Positions 45,096-54,252 are shown, counted from the first letter of the stretch. The stretch is 64,000 bases of DNA from Peptococcaceae bacterium UBA7702 (GCA_002482535.1 DLGE01000007.1:1-64000), one strand, 5' to 3'. Numbers and translations are program-made. Notes: a model not told the origin generated them from the sequence alone.

Positions 45096-45767
45096 TTAGA
45101 CTTCAAAGTCATGAGGAGATCTGGCGATGGCGATAACAGCGTCTCTGAAAGCCTCGGTCGCGGCTTTACAGGCACTTTGGGAACCAGTGAGCAGAGCGCC
45201 GGCATAGTTCGTTTCCGTGGGGGGACCGTACCACAAAGGCATCGTTACATCAGCAGCTTTGATCGCGGCATCCACGCCGAAGACGGCTTCAATGGGGGGC
45301 GCAATCAAATAAGCAAGGGGTTGACCTTCGGGAATCCCTGCAGCTTCCGAAAGATAGCTGCCGGTTCTGGAAATGGTATGGGCAAAATAAACGATGGAAT
45401 CGTCATCATTTGCAGAATAGAACCAGGCTTCTTCGGCCAGATACTGGACGGCGGCGTTGAGGCCTGCTTTGGTTTCCGCAGGATTGGGACCAGCCAGGAT
45501 ACCGATGAATTCACCGGCCAAGGGGCCCGCCGCCCTCATTACATTGGGAGCGCCACAATAGAAGGATTTCGCGTAGACAACGCGGACTTCCGCTTTTTTC
45601 GTGGCTTCGTCGATTGCTGTGTAAGCGCAATCATCGATATCGCAAGTGAACATCGCGACACTTTGTTGATCGTCGGTCATTCCGAGATCACGTCTCAGAT
45701 CCGGCGCAACATTGGGGATAAATTTGGTTGCTAAGACATGGGGTTTAACAGGGTCTAACAATGCCAT
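45096..45767 (-). CDS. eutL: Trimeric shell protein EutL
   Basis: A 223-aa tandem-BMC protein of the EutL type, with a gated pore between subunits. ADEATKKAEVRVVYAKSFYCGA-like, AGPNPAETKAGL, ISRTGSYLSEAAGI and LIAPPIEAVFGVDAA segments are diagnostic. Confidence 0.93.
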   Translation of the reverse strand: MALLDPVKPHVLATKFIPNVAPDLRRDLGMTDDQQSVAMFTCDIDDCAYTAIDEATKKAEVRVVYAKSFYCGAPNVMRAAGPLAGEFIGILAGPNPAETKAGLNAAVQYLAEEAWFYSANDDDSIVYFAHTISRTGSYLSEAAGIPEGQPLAYLIAPPIEAVFGVDAAIKAADVTMPLWYGPPTETNYAGALLTGSQSACKAATEAFRDAVIAIARSPHDFEV

Positions 45768-45780
45768 ATTTTATACCTCC

Positions 45781-47268
45781 TTATTTATTACCTTTCTCAA
45801 AAACTAATGTTTTGACTACAACAGGGACGACCCTTCCGCCCATGATCGGGCTTCCGATGTCGATATAGTCCCCTTCATCGACACTGATTTGATCCACACA
45901 GACCAGTTCGACTTGGTGATTGGAAACAATATCCAAACTTTGACCTAATGCCTTGCCGCAATCGGCGTTCATGATGACAATCAAGATGTTACGATAACGC
46001 AGGTAATTCCGCATACCTTGATAGAGGCCTGCCGCCAGTTCTCTGATGCAGGCGTAGGTGACTTCCGCCGGGGAATCCAAGGCGATGCCGAGGATTTTAT
46101 CGGGGTCCTCACTGTGAATACGGTCTACGGTGTCCTGAACCATTTCGGCGATGACAGCGGCATCCGCCGGCATCTGATCTTTGGGGAACGGGGACAGCAC
46201 CTGAACGTTTTTCAAAGGCAGCGTTTCTTCGTTGACATGAATGGTAGAACCGCTGATGTTCATTGAGTGAATCCCCGCGCCAATGACGGTGGCGCGAATG
46301 GTTTCTAACGGTTTGGCCAAGGTTACACCGGCTGCCGCGAACTTCTTGCGTATGGCCCAACCGAGGACAGGGCCGATATCGCCATACTGCGTCATTTGAC
46401 TGATGGCCACAGGTTCAAAATCACTGTAGACATAGTCGGCGACACCTCCGGAAACCACCACCTGATGGACTTGGTAACTGTCTTTCAGCGGCGGCGTCAT
46501 CAAAAGTTCACTCAGCAAAGTGCCGGGGTGACGCTTTACGATGGCTTCCACACAGAGGTCCGCCATCTTTTCGGCAATGGAAATCAATTGTTTCTGGGTT
46601 GCTTTTTGTCCTATCTGAAGATCGATGCCCAGATCGTTGATGATCTTTTGGGCGGGATCGGCAATATAGGTAACGGTGTCTCCGCCTTTTTTCAGCTCCA
46701 CTAAGTGTCCACCGACATTGATGCAGCCCGCGTCAATGACACGACCGCCGTCGAACACCCCGATATTGGCGGTACCACCGCCGATGTCGATATTGACGTA
46801 AACCTTATGGTGTTCTTCGGAATAAGCGGCTGCACCGGAACCACGCCCAGCCAGAATGGATTCGAGATTTACCCCGGCGGTGGCGACGACAAAGTCGCCG
46901 GCGTATTCCGAGACCGCTTCTAAAATATTGGCGGCATTTTCCTTTTTGGCTGTTTCACCGGTGATGATCACAGCGCCGGTTTCTACATCCCAAGGATTCA
47001 TGCCTGCGGCCTTGTATTCGCATTCGATGATTTTTGCGATGGCGTCCGCATCAATCAAAAGGTGATCGTCGATGGGGGTGAAGTGAATGTTACTCCTGTA
47101 AAGAATTTCCCTTTCAGAAATTTCCATATGCGGGATCACAGAGGCGGGAGCGGAGTTCCTTACCGTCAAACGACTGAGAACCAATTGGGTCGTGGTTGTT
47201 CCGATATCAATACCAACGCTGATCAATTTTTGTTCTGCTGAACTGATGATGAACACCACCCTTCCCAA
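45781..47268 (-). CDS. eutA: Ethanolamine ammonia-lyase reactivase EutA
   Basis: A 495-aa ATPase of the Hsp70/actin superfamily that exchanges damaged cobalamin from EutBC. SVGIDIGTTTTQLVLSRL near residue 17, VNIDIGGGTANIGVFDGG near 160 and VIGAGIHSMNISGSTI near 330. The start is unclear: TTG 47268 is the longest choice, but a GGAAGGGTGGTG ribosome-site-like stretch lies inside the first codons and no ATG or well-spaced GTG follows it. Confidence 0.9.
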   Translation of the reverse strand: MGRVVFIISSAEQKLISVGIDIGTTTTQLVLSRLTVRNSAPASVIPHMEISEREILYRSNIHFTPIDDHLLIDADAIAKIIECEYKAAGMNPWDVETGAVIITGETAKKENAANILEAVSEYAGDFVVATAGVNLESILAGRGSGAAAYSEEHHKVYVNIDIGGGTANIGVFDGGRVIDAGCINVGGHLVELKKGGDTVTYIADPAQKIINDLGIDLQIGQKATQKQLISIAEKMADLCVEAIVKRHPGTLLSELLMTPPLKDSYQVHQVVVSGGVADYVYSDFEPVAISQMTQYGDIGPVLGWAIRKKFAAAGVTLAKPLETIRATVIGAGIHSMNISGSTIHVNEETLPLKNVQVLSPFPKDQMPADAAVIAEMVQDTVDRIHSEDPDKILGIALDSPAEVTYACIRELAAGLYQGMRNYLRYRNILIVIMNADCGKALGQSLDIVSNHQVELVCVDQISVDEGDYIDIGSPIMGGRVVPVVVKTLVFEKGNK

Positions 47269-47292
47269 AATTTTTCATAAAGGGTTTTCCTT

Positions 47293-48234
47293 TTATTTCG
47301 TCGCTTCGTTGAGTTTTACACCGGTGGCCTTGTATTTCAAGATATCCTTGATCAGGTCAACGATTTGCGCGCCGGCTTCCACCGGAGGCGTGCCACCTGC
47401 ATAAATATTGGAAATCAAGGTTCTGTCGGCTTCCACCGTTTCTTTGGTGGGCCGGTAAATGAGGTAAGCGCTCATGCTGTTGGCGGTACCGAGACCGGGT
47501 CTTTCACCGATCAGGTTCACAACGACGTCGCAGCCAAGTTCTATACCGACGTCATCCATGACGCGAACACGGCCGTTTTTCACGAAGACCGGGGTACCGC
47601 AAACGATATTGGCGGCTTCGAGGCCCTGGAGCAAGGCCGGCAGGATTTCCGGAATGTTGGCTTCAATGGCGGAGGAGCTTAAACCATCGGAAATGATGAT
47701 TTGCACCTGCACCTTGGAGATCACTTCATGATATCTGGTTTCATGAATCTGCGCGTCTCTTTTGCAGATTTCGTGTAAGCGTTTTTTTCCGTCGTCGCTG
47801 AGTTTTGTGCCCCAGTTGGGTTCTTTCAAATAATCGGCTTTCGTCGCCGCTTTGGTGGTGACGGTTTCCAGATTATTCGCTTTCAGAAAGTCTTCGGAAA
47901 CATCCATAAAAACGGCGTCCTGGGCAACGGCGGCATCGGCCTGAAAACGGATCCAAGTGTCGGTTCTCTGTCTCGTGCCGCAACGGCCAAGACCGATTCT
48001 GGCGGTGGTCACGGATTTCATCGCTTCCACGGCAGCCATGTTTTTCGCATTGGTAATCGTAGGTTTGGAAATGTCGGGAAGATCAATCACACCGTCTTCC
48101 ACGCCCACCGCCGTACCGGCCACCGTGTTACCGCTGCCGGCGGCGGTTGCCATAGAAGCAGTGCCGTTTTTGCGCAATTCGGCGAGAACCGATTCCACGA
48201 TCATTCTTTCCATATCGTTTTGATAATTAGCCAT
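47293..48234 (-). CDS. eutC: Ethanolamine ammonia-lyase small subunit (operon copy)
   Basis: A 313-aa EutC with an N-terminal encapsulation helix (DMERMIVESVLAELRKNG), a Gly/Ala linker and the cobalamin-binding core (GLGRCGTRQRTDTWIRFQADA, SDGLSSSAIEANI, GERPGLGTANSMSAYLIY). About thirty residues longer than the copy at 30313. Confidence 0.93.
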   Translation of the reverse strand: MANYQNDMERMIVESVLAELRKNGTASMATAAGSGNTVAGTAVGVEDGVIDLPDISKPTITNAKNMAAVEAMKSVTTARIGLGRCGTRQRTDTWIRFQADAAVAQDAVFMDVSEDFLKANNLETVTTKAATKADYLKEPNWGTKLSDDGKKRLHEICKRDAQIHETRYHEVISKVQVQIIISDGLSSSAIEANIPEILPALLQGLEAANIVCGTPVFVKNGRVRVMDDVGIELGCDVVVNLIGERPGLGTANSMSAYLIYRPTKETVEADRTLISNIYAGGTPPVEAGAQIVDLIKDILKYKATGVKLNEATK

Positions 48235-48251
48235 AATTCTTTTCCTCCCCC

Positions 48252-49610
48252 TTATTTTTCAAAGATGGACGGATCACCGGCAATTTCGGTCAGACAACCG
48301 TCTTCCATGAGACCCATATTTTCCATCCATTTTTCAAATTCAGGCGTAGGACGCAACTCTAATACTTCGCGGAGCGACGCATCGTCATGATACGTGGTGT
48401 CCTGATAGTTCAGCATGATGTCGTCGCCGCCGGGAACGCCCATGAAGAAGAAGGAACCCGCCATTGCACAAAGCATGGAACCGTTTTCCTGGTCGTTCTG
48501 GTCACATTTCATGTGATTGGTATAACAGGGAGCGATCCCCATGGGCAGGCCGTGAACTTTACCCATGAACAAATCTTCCAAGTCCGCTCTGACCACTTCA
48601 CGGCCATCGTAGATGGTTTCCGGACCGATAAAACCGGAGACGTTGTTGGTCATGAAGGGCTGGAAGTGACGGCCAAAGCCATAGGTTCTGGCTTCCAAGG
48701 TCATTTCATCAATGCCTTCATCCCCTTCAAGAGATACTTCGGAACCTTGTCCGGTTTCAAAATACATGAAGTTCGGGCCAAGGCTGTTGCCGCCTTGACG
48801 GCAGGCTTCTCTGGCATTGGTCAGTAAGTCCATACTGATCCCGAAGGCTTCATTGGTCTTCTGGGTACCGGAGATGCTCTGGAAAAACACATCGATGGGA
48901 GCGCCCAATTCCTGGGCTTTCATCTGAGTGGTCACATGAGCCAGAACGCATGCCTGGGTAGGAATCTTCCATTCTTCCATGAATTCATGAACGGTTTTCA
49001 AAAGATAAGCGGTATTCTCCGGATTATCTTCCACGGGATTGATCCCGATCACCGCGTCGCCGCTGCCATAGGTGAGGCCTTCTTTCAATGAGGCCATGAT
49101 GCCGTTGACATCGTCAGTGGTATGGTTGGGCTGATTTCTGAAAGAAAGTCTGCCGGGCAAACCGATGGTCGTGTTGCAGCGGGAGGGTTGGCGCACCTTG
49201 GCGGCGCCGGCAACCAAGTCTAAGTTCGACATCAGTTTTGCGACCCCGGCAATGGCTTCACTGGTCATGCCACGTCCGAGTCTTAAAATTTCATCCCCAT
49301 TATGAGAGAGAATGTATTCGCGAAGTTCACCGATGGTATAACCTTTGAATTCATTGTAGATGAACTTATTGAGATCATCGTAAATAACTCGGGTAACCTC
49401 ATCTTTTTCGTAAGGAATGACAGGATTTTCGTAGATGTCTTCCAAGGTGAGACGACTCAAAACCAATCGGGCCGCCACTCTCTCTGTTTGGGATTCAGCT
49501 GCAATACCTTGCCAGGAATCACCGGCTTTCACTTCGTTGGCTTTGGCCAGCACTTCTGCCACGGAATGAAATTCGAATGTCCTGTTGTACATTTTTGCTT
49601 TCAGCTTCAT
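48252..49610 (-). CDS. eutB: Ethanolamine ammonia-lyase large subunit (operon copy)
   Basis: A 452-aa EutB with all family segments (TTIGLPGRLSFRNQPNHTTD, GDAVIGINPVEDNP, YFETGQGSEVSLEGDEG, GVPGGDDIMLNYQ). Followed by eutC after 17 bases. Substantially diverged from the eutB at 28939, so the two are old paralogues or were acquired separately. Confidence 0.94.
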   Translation of the reverse strand: MKLKAKMYNRTFEFHSVAEVLAKANEVKAGDSWQGIAAESQTERVAARLVLSRLTLEDIYENPVIPYEKDEVTRVIYDDLNKFIYNEFKGYTIGELREYILSHNGDEILRLGRGMTSEAIAGVAKLMSNLDLVAGAAKVRQPSRCNTTIGLPGRLSFRNQPNHTTDDVNGIMASLKEGLTYGSGDAVIGINPVEDNPENTAYLLKTVHEFMEEWKIPTQACVLAHVTTQMKAQELGAPIDVFFQSISGTQKTNEAFGISMDLLTNAREACRQGGNSLGPNFMYFETGQGSEVSLEGDEGIDEMTLEARTYGFGRHFQPFMTNNVSGFIGPETIYDGREVVRADLEDLFMGKVHGLPMGIAPCYTNHMKCDQNDQENGSMLCAMAGSFFFMGVPGGDDIMLNYQDTTYHDDASLREVLELRPTPEFEKWMENMGLMEDGCLTEIAGDPSIFEK

Positions 49611-49677
49611 TCTTTACTCTCCTTATTTTATTAAAATTATATTTCAATTTTATAATTTTCTAAAACTATTTTAAAGA

Positions 49678-50172
49678 TTAATCACGGTAGCGGATCTCGT
49701 CTTTGAATTTTTCATCGATATAGGCCCTTAACGCGCCAATCCCCTCTCCCGTTTTGGCGGACACGCAGAAAATATGATCGGGATCGGAAACACACACATT
49801 GCGGATGATCCCCAAAGCCCGTTCCACATCGGCATCGGGAGAATCGATCTTCGTGACGACTCCCACAGACCGCCGGGGAAATCCGGTGGCAAAGCCTGGT
49901 GGGAATTGGATGTAGTCTGTCGTCGCGTCCTGGACAAAAACGATCAGATCGGCTTCCAAAGCCGTGGCAAACAATGCTCCCCGCATAAAGGGGCTTGCCG
50001 TGTATTCGCCGGGGGTATCAATGGCATGTTCCTCATATTCAAGGCTCTGGGTCTTGTCTTTTTTCATCCCGGGCAGCTCCGAATGGAACAACGCCCGCAT
50101 TAACGTGGTTTTGCCGGCATTCACCGCGCCGGCCAACATGATCCGTTTCTTTATTTGCTTTTTTTCTGTCAT
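49678..50172 (-). CDS. eutP: EutP/PduV-like small GTPase
   Basis: A 164-aa Ras-like GTPase with P-loop LAGAVNAGKTTLM near residue 15, DTPGEY near 52 and a TKID specificity motif near 107. Family members are associated with shell assembly or positioning; acetate kinase activity has been reported for EutP. It overlaps eutS as ATGA. Confidence 0.9.
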   Translation of the reverse strand: MTEKKQIKKRIMLAGAVNAGKTTLMRALFHSELPGMKKDKTQSLEYEEHAIDTPGEYTASPFMRGALFATALEADLIVFVQDATTDYIQFPPGFATGFPRRSVGVVTKIDSPDADVERALGIIRNVCVSDPDHIFCVSAKTGEGIGALRAYIDEKFKDEIRYRD

Positions 50173-50528
50173 GATTTCGTCAAAGGTGAGGGAGCATACC
50201 CTAAGATCTCTTCAAAATAATCGTTGATTGCCTTCAGGGAAGAAGTTACGCTGGCGACGTCGCCGGTAACGGTGAGTGCTCCCGTAAAACGGTCCAAAAA
50301 GCCGATTCTCACTTCGCCGGCTTTCGTCGCAATATCGGCGGCGATGATCGCCGATTCTCCCGGCGTGATCGTTAAGATACCGACAGCACCGTCATGGGGT
50401 ACACCCAGTTTATCATAGACATCGTCAACGGGCTGGGCAATCACGTGCAGCAAGGTAATCTGGCGGCCGGGTACGTATTCTTGAATGATTCTTTGCTTTT
50501 CCCCGTTATTGCTGCCGTCAAACACCAT
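50169..50528 (-). CDS. eutS: Bent hexameric shell protein EutS
   Basis: A 119-aa BMC protein with the permuted EutS/PduU fold: RIIQEYVPGRQITLLHVIAQP at the N-terminus, then HDGAVGILTITPGESAIIAAD and a C-terminal FLDRFTGALTVTGDV segment. Confidence 0.92.
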   Translation of the reverse strand: MVFDGSNNGEKQRIIQEYVPGRQITLLHVIAQPVDDVYDKLGVPHDGAVGILTITPGESAIIAADIATKAGEVRIGFLDRFTGALTVTGDVASVTSSLKAINDYFEEILGYAPSPLTKS

Positions 50529-50610
50529 GGTCTTTTCTTCCTCTCCAAAACAAATGTCATATAGCCGTGCAGGATTAAGTCATATTTGACTTATATAAGT
50601 TATCCGCGAC

Positions 50611-51249
50611 TTATTTCTGGGCATCCAGGAATCCGTGAAACCATGCCACCAAATCACTGATGGCGTCAAAGTAATAATCGGGATCGCCGGATAAAACAAC
50701 TTCCCGGCGTTGCCAGCCCCAAGTCACCCCAAGGCGGATGTTGATTCCCGCTGCCGCGGATTCCACCATATCTCCCTTGGTATCACCGAGAAACAACGTG
50801 CGTTCTCCCGGGTACTTGTCCATCACAGAGAGAATTTTCTTTTCTTTGCTTGTCTCCTTATCGGCGCCGAGCACCTCCCGCACGGCAGTTACACCGTGTT
50901 CTTTCAGGCTGTTTTCAACGGTCTCCGAAATATTGGAGGTAATCACATATACGGGAAAACGGGTGCCGACCTCTTGGATCAGCTGAAACATTTCAGGGAA
51001 AACCGTAACGGAGAAACGGCCGTCCTTTTTGACCCTGGCATAAATGCCATTGATCTTTTTGATATCGTCGTCGCTGATGCCAAGGCTCCGCAAACTTTCA
51101 TAGAAATTGCTCTCGGAAAGCCGCGCCATATCCGCCTTATTTTTCACGGCTTCGACACCAACCTCTTGACAAGATTCGATATAGTAATTGGCTTCCGCCT
51201 CCAGTGAATCTACCATAACTCCGTCGTAATCGAAAAATATCAATGCCAT
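50611..51249 (-). CDS. HAD-superfamily phosphatase at the head of the microcompartment operon
   Basis: The protein has 212 aa. Motif I FFDYDGVMVDS near residue 4, motif II VITSN near 98, a Lys, and motif IV FLGDTKGDMVES near 152 indicate a phosphoglycolate-phosphatase-like HAD enzyme. ATG 51249 follows AAAGGAG by about ten bases; the open frame upstream lacks such a site. It is the first gene of the Eut operon, not a standard Eut component. It might act on a phosphorylated amino alcohol (inference from context). Confidence 0.8.
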   Translation of the reverse strand: MALIFFDYDGVMVDSLEAEANYYIESCQEVGVEAVKNKADMARLSESNFYESLRSLGISDDDIKKINGIYARVKKDGRFSVTVFPEMFQLIQEVGTRFPVYVITSNISETVENSLKEHGVTAVREVLGADKETSKEKKILSVMDKYPGERTLFLGDTKGDMVESAAAGINIRLGVTWGWQRREVVLSGDPDYYFDAISDLVAWFHGFLDAQK

Positions 51250-51309
51250 TTTTTTGTCATCTCCTTTGAAACGAGGAACCGATTTTCGACCCATTATCCA
51301 TATACTCAT

Positions 51310-51338
51310 ATAATAACCTGAATAAGGCTGTTTGTCAA
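51310..51338 (-). promoter_or_regulatory. Promoter of the microcompartment operon
   Basis: On the minus strand TTGACA (51333-51338), 17 bases, TATTAT (51310-51315), about 60 bases before the HAD start codon. Confidence 0.8.
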
Positions 51339-52090
51339 ACTGTTTTTCTCATGGGAAAACCTGTTAGATGCCCAAATGGCGCCTTACGCGTGGCGATCTA
51401 CCTGCTAACGGGAGCACAAAAAATCCTACCTAAAATTGTTTAACATTTTGTCACAAAAATATATATTTCGACAAATTATTAAAATATAATTCTTTATCGG
51501 AGCGCAAAATTTTCATAGTCCTTTTTGCCACCCTTCCTACTCTTTTTGGTGCCACCAAAGAGAAACAGTCATGCCACTTTACATAAATAAACATATTTCG
51601 CAGCAGATTTCTGCAAAAAAAGCCGAAACAACAAACAAAATCTGATCTATTTTTCTTTCACTTACCGCTTCTTTCTTACCATGGAGCGGGCACCCACAAA
51701 AAGAGTTGGGCATCGGGCGTCGGGCATCAAGCATTGGGCAAAGAAGAAAACTGTTTTTTACCCCGTCTACATATGTTCCTGCCTTAGGTTACGTTTATTT
51801 GCAAAATAAAATCACAAAATCTGGATTTTCGAGCAAGGAAAGCCCACGCCGCCCCGGAGACTTACTTAGAAGTATTATTGCTCAATGGAGACGGTTTCAT
51901 TCCTCAAGAGCCTTTTATGGCCGCTTTCGATAAGCCTCGGACGGTAAGAGGGCTGCTAAAATTTCCTTTGCAAGCGCATGTCGCCGATTGAAAAGAGTTA
52001 AAACCGGTTATGACCATGTTTCCCAATTGAGAACCTTACATCTTAAAAACCTTTTACATCCCTTTACCTCCAGGCAAATCAAGGGCAAAG
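51339..52090. other. Non-coding stretch upstream of the microcompartment operon
   Basis: AT-rich sequence with no supported gene. An imperfect dyad at about 51361-51412 (CCTGTTAGAT... with ...CTGCTAACGGG) lies just upstream of the Eut promoter. At about 51703-51740 short GGGCATC/GGGCGTC words repeat. I see nothing else. Confidence 0.5.
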
Positions 52091-52091
52091 A

Positions 52092-52324
52092 AAGAAGGAT
52101 GGCATATGCCATCCTTCTTAGGCCGTCGATAAACCGTATATCGCATATCGCTGTGTTCCAGTCAAAAGATCAGACCTTTGAGTACCTCTATGTACACGGC
52201 AGGCCTGCCCTTTTGCCTGCGCCTTGCGCCATACGATTTCTTGACGGCCCGTCGTTTTATCGGAAAAGTTGGCGCGAGCCAACTTTTCCGACAGTCTGAA
52301 GGATGGCATACGCCATCCTTCTTT
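52092..52324. repeat. MITE-like element B bracketed by near-identical palindromes
   Basis: Two palindromes, 52092-52119 (GGATGGCATATGCCATCC core) and 52298-52324 (GGATGGCATACGCCATCC core), flank a third perfect hairpin at 52261-52290 and a ~129-base element at 52121-52249. The element's first and last 24 bases form an imperfect inverted repeat with 19 matching positions, starting GGCCGTC. No gene is present. It has the form of a miniature inverted-repeat element. Confidence 0.6.
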
Positions 52325-52365
52325 GTTTTGCTTATTTTTAAGAAACGTTAAGGATCCAAAAATAA

Positions 52366-53820
52366 TTATTTGTACCAAACAGCATCGCCTTTGCAGAGAT
52401 TGGGGAAATTGTTCCGGATTTTCTGATCCAATTCCGAGGAGAATGCCACAGGATTCGGGCCGGCCATGGCTTGATCGAGCCATTCGTAAGCCCGGGCTTC
52501 GAAGTCTTTCTTGCCGGCATCTTTCCACTGTACTCTGAAATCTCTGGAACCGAGATTTGTCAGATAGGCAATGGATTTCATGTTCATCATGGTATGCATT
52601 TCTTCCATAAAGAGACCGCCGGGGCCGATCTTATCGATGAGCTCCATGGATTCTTTGTAATCTGCTTCGTCGTAAGGAATGCCCTTCTTCAGGGATTTTA
52701 AGCTCATGGCGACTTCGTTATCAATGACCGCTTTGGCGAAATCGAAAGTGGTCAGGCTGTCCAAAAGACCACCCATGTTAAGGAGAGACGCCCCGGCGCA
52801 AACAGCGCCGGTGGTATTGAAGGCAACTTCATAACCGTTTTGAGCATCGTTGCAATGGGAGTTGGTTAGGCCGATATAACCGCCGGAAGGCACATGATAG
52901 AATTCCGCCATTTCGGTATGGGCCATAGAGAGCATACCGGTTTCAATGGCGCCGGGAGTATAGGCGCCGCTTCTCAGGTCAGCGACAGTGGGCAGATATG
53001 CATAAATGATGGGCATACCCTGTCTGATCATCTGATAATAGCAGTTGATCGCCAAGAATTCAGCATTCCCTAAGATCAACGTACCCATTCTGCTCATGGG
53101 AGTGGTCATCCCGGCATTGGACACGGGAGCAGTGGTGTACACGGGAAGGCCTTCCTGGGCCAAGTAAGTAACGGCTTCTGTGGATTCCACATCCATCACC
53201 AGGGGGTCCACGATGGGGCAGTAGTGATGATTGATGAAAGGTCTTTCCATATAGGCTTCTTTGGAACCGGCAATGGTGTGACCAAGTTCCAGAACTTCCT
53301 TCAATTCAGTGAATCTTGGGGTGTTGCTGCGAACAGGTTTTTTGCAGTTCTTTAAAGCAGGATAGAATCTGTACAAGGACAATTTGCCGTCGGGAGCATC
53401 GTCCGCCAAAGTAGAGATGGAAAATACGTTGAAACCGGGAAGCTGATTGATTAGACGTGCGATGTTGGCAATATCGTCGGAAGTGGAGCGTCTCTGTTCT
53501 CTGGTCACAGGATCGACCACAAAAGGAGCGGAACTCGCTGTCACAACGCAAGGGCCTTGTTCCGGAATCGTGATGTCGAACTGAGGATCTTGGGCCGTAA
53601 AAGTATAGGAACTGGGGAACATCTTGCTATACTTTTCAATAACCTGATGAGGGATTTTTACATGGCCGTCGGCATCCACATCGCAGCCATGTTCCTTAAA
53701 GATTTCCCTGGCGCATTCGGCATGTACCAAAAGACCGGTGTTTTCCAATACTTCCATGGAAGCCTCATGCACCATTTGTCTCTGTTCTTCTGTGAGAAAT
53801 TTAGAATATTGTGTAAACAT
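52366..53820 (-). CDS. MttB-family methyltransferase without pyrrolysine
   Basis: A 484-aa member of the trimethylamine:corrinoid methyltransferase superfamily. It aligns with the Pyl-type copies downstream around FYHVPSGG...NSHCNDAQ, but the Pyl position is occupied by Leu near residue 318 and the reading frame has no amber codon. Family members of this kind (MtgB, MtpB, MtcB) demethylate quaternary amines such as glycine betaine, proline betaine or carnitine; the substrate here is unknown. No corrinoid protein gene is adjacent. GGAGAGAGGAG lies upstream of the ATG. Confidence 0.88.
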   Translation of the reverse strand: MFTQYSKFLTEEQRQMVHEASMEVLENTGLLVHAECAREIFKEHGCDVDADGHVKIPHQVIEKYSKMFPSSYTFTAQDPQFDITIPEQGPCVVTASSAPFVVDPVTREQRRSTSDDIANIARLINQLPGFNVFSISTLADDAPDGKLSLYRFYPALKNCKKPVRSNTPRFTELKEVLELGHTIAGSKEAYMERPFINHHYCPIVDPLVMDVESTEAVTYLAQEGLPVYTTAPVSNAGMTTPMSRMGTLILGNAEFLAINCYYQMIRQGMPIIYAYLPTVADLRSGAYTPGAIETGMLSMAHTEMAEFYHVPSGGYIGLTNSHCNDAQNGYEVAFNTTGAVCAGASLLNMGGLLDSLTTFDFAKAVIDNEVAMSLKSLKKGIPYDEADYKESMELIDKIGPGGLFMEEMHTMMNMKSIAYLTNLGSRDFRVQWKDAGKKDFEARAYEWLDQAMAGPNPVAFSSELDQKIRNNFPNLCKGDAVWYK

Positions 53821-53886
53821 CTAAACACTCTCCTCTCTCCATAAAATATTATTTTGGTAAACATATATAATGGCCTTAGCGGCTCA

Positions 53887-53915
53887 ATTATACACAACGT
53901 ACATCGATTTTACAA
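53887..53915 (-). promoter_or_regulatory. Promoter of the non-Pyl mttB homologue
   Basis: On the minus strand TTGTAA (53910-53915), 17 bases, TATAAT (53887-53892). Confidence 0.65.
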
Positions 53916-53941
53916 TGCTTTTTCCCAATACTTCGCTCTTT

Positions 53942-53960
53942 TATAATGATAATGATTTTC
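53942..53960. promoter_or_regulatory. Candidate Fur box
   Basis: TATAATGATAATGATTTTC matches the classical 19-base Fur palindrome GATAATGATAATCATTATC at 16 positions. It lies 26 bases upstream of the -35 of the mttB-like gene. AT-rich sequence can match by chance. Confidence 0.4.
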
Positions 53961-54202
53961 TATATATTTTAAAGCCATGTCAGGCAAAACATTCAAATTC
54001 GTGATGGGGATCAAATAGCCGCTTCACCCTTATTGGTTGCTGCGGCATTGGGGTGAGTTCTATCGCGAACTCCTCATAATAAAGTATGAAATACGCAAGA
54101 CGCGCTTTTTGGCAAAAGCCGCAATGCAGTAAGCCAAAAGTTTCATGCTTGTCTTAAAAATAGATGAATCGATGAAAAGCAGATACCTGCTAAAAGACAT
54201 GA

Positions 54203-54230
54203 CCACACCGGGCCCGAAGGCCCGGCGTGG
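54203..54230 (-). terminator. Hairpin after the transporter operon
   Basis: CCACACCGGGCC, loop CGAA, GGCCCGGCGTGG, with a weak T run on the minus strand. It lies 23 bases beyond the stop of the 93-aa gene. Between it and 53961 I see no gene. Confidence 0.6.
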
Positions 54231-54252
54231 TAAAATGCCTTATTTTATAAAA

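Noticed and set aside
52100..52330. Possible tRNA-Pyl or other tRNA in the hairpin-rich gap before the mttB homologue
   Set aside because: No cloverleaf and no CUA anticodon loop could be drawn; the hairpins are palindromes and inverted repeats of element B.
53970..54200. Possible remnant of a transposase or other decayed gene
   Set aside because: No frame gives a recognisable transposase motif and no flanking inverted repeats were found, so it is left as unassigned non-coding sequence.
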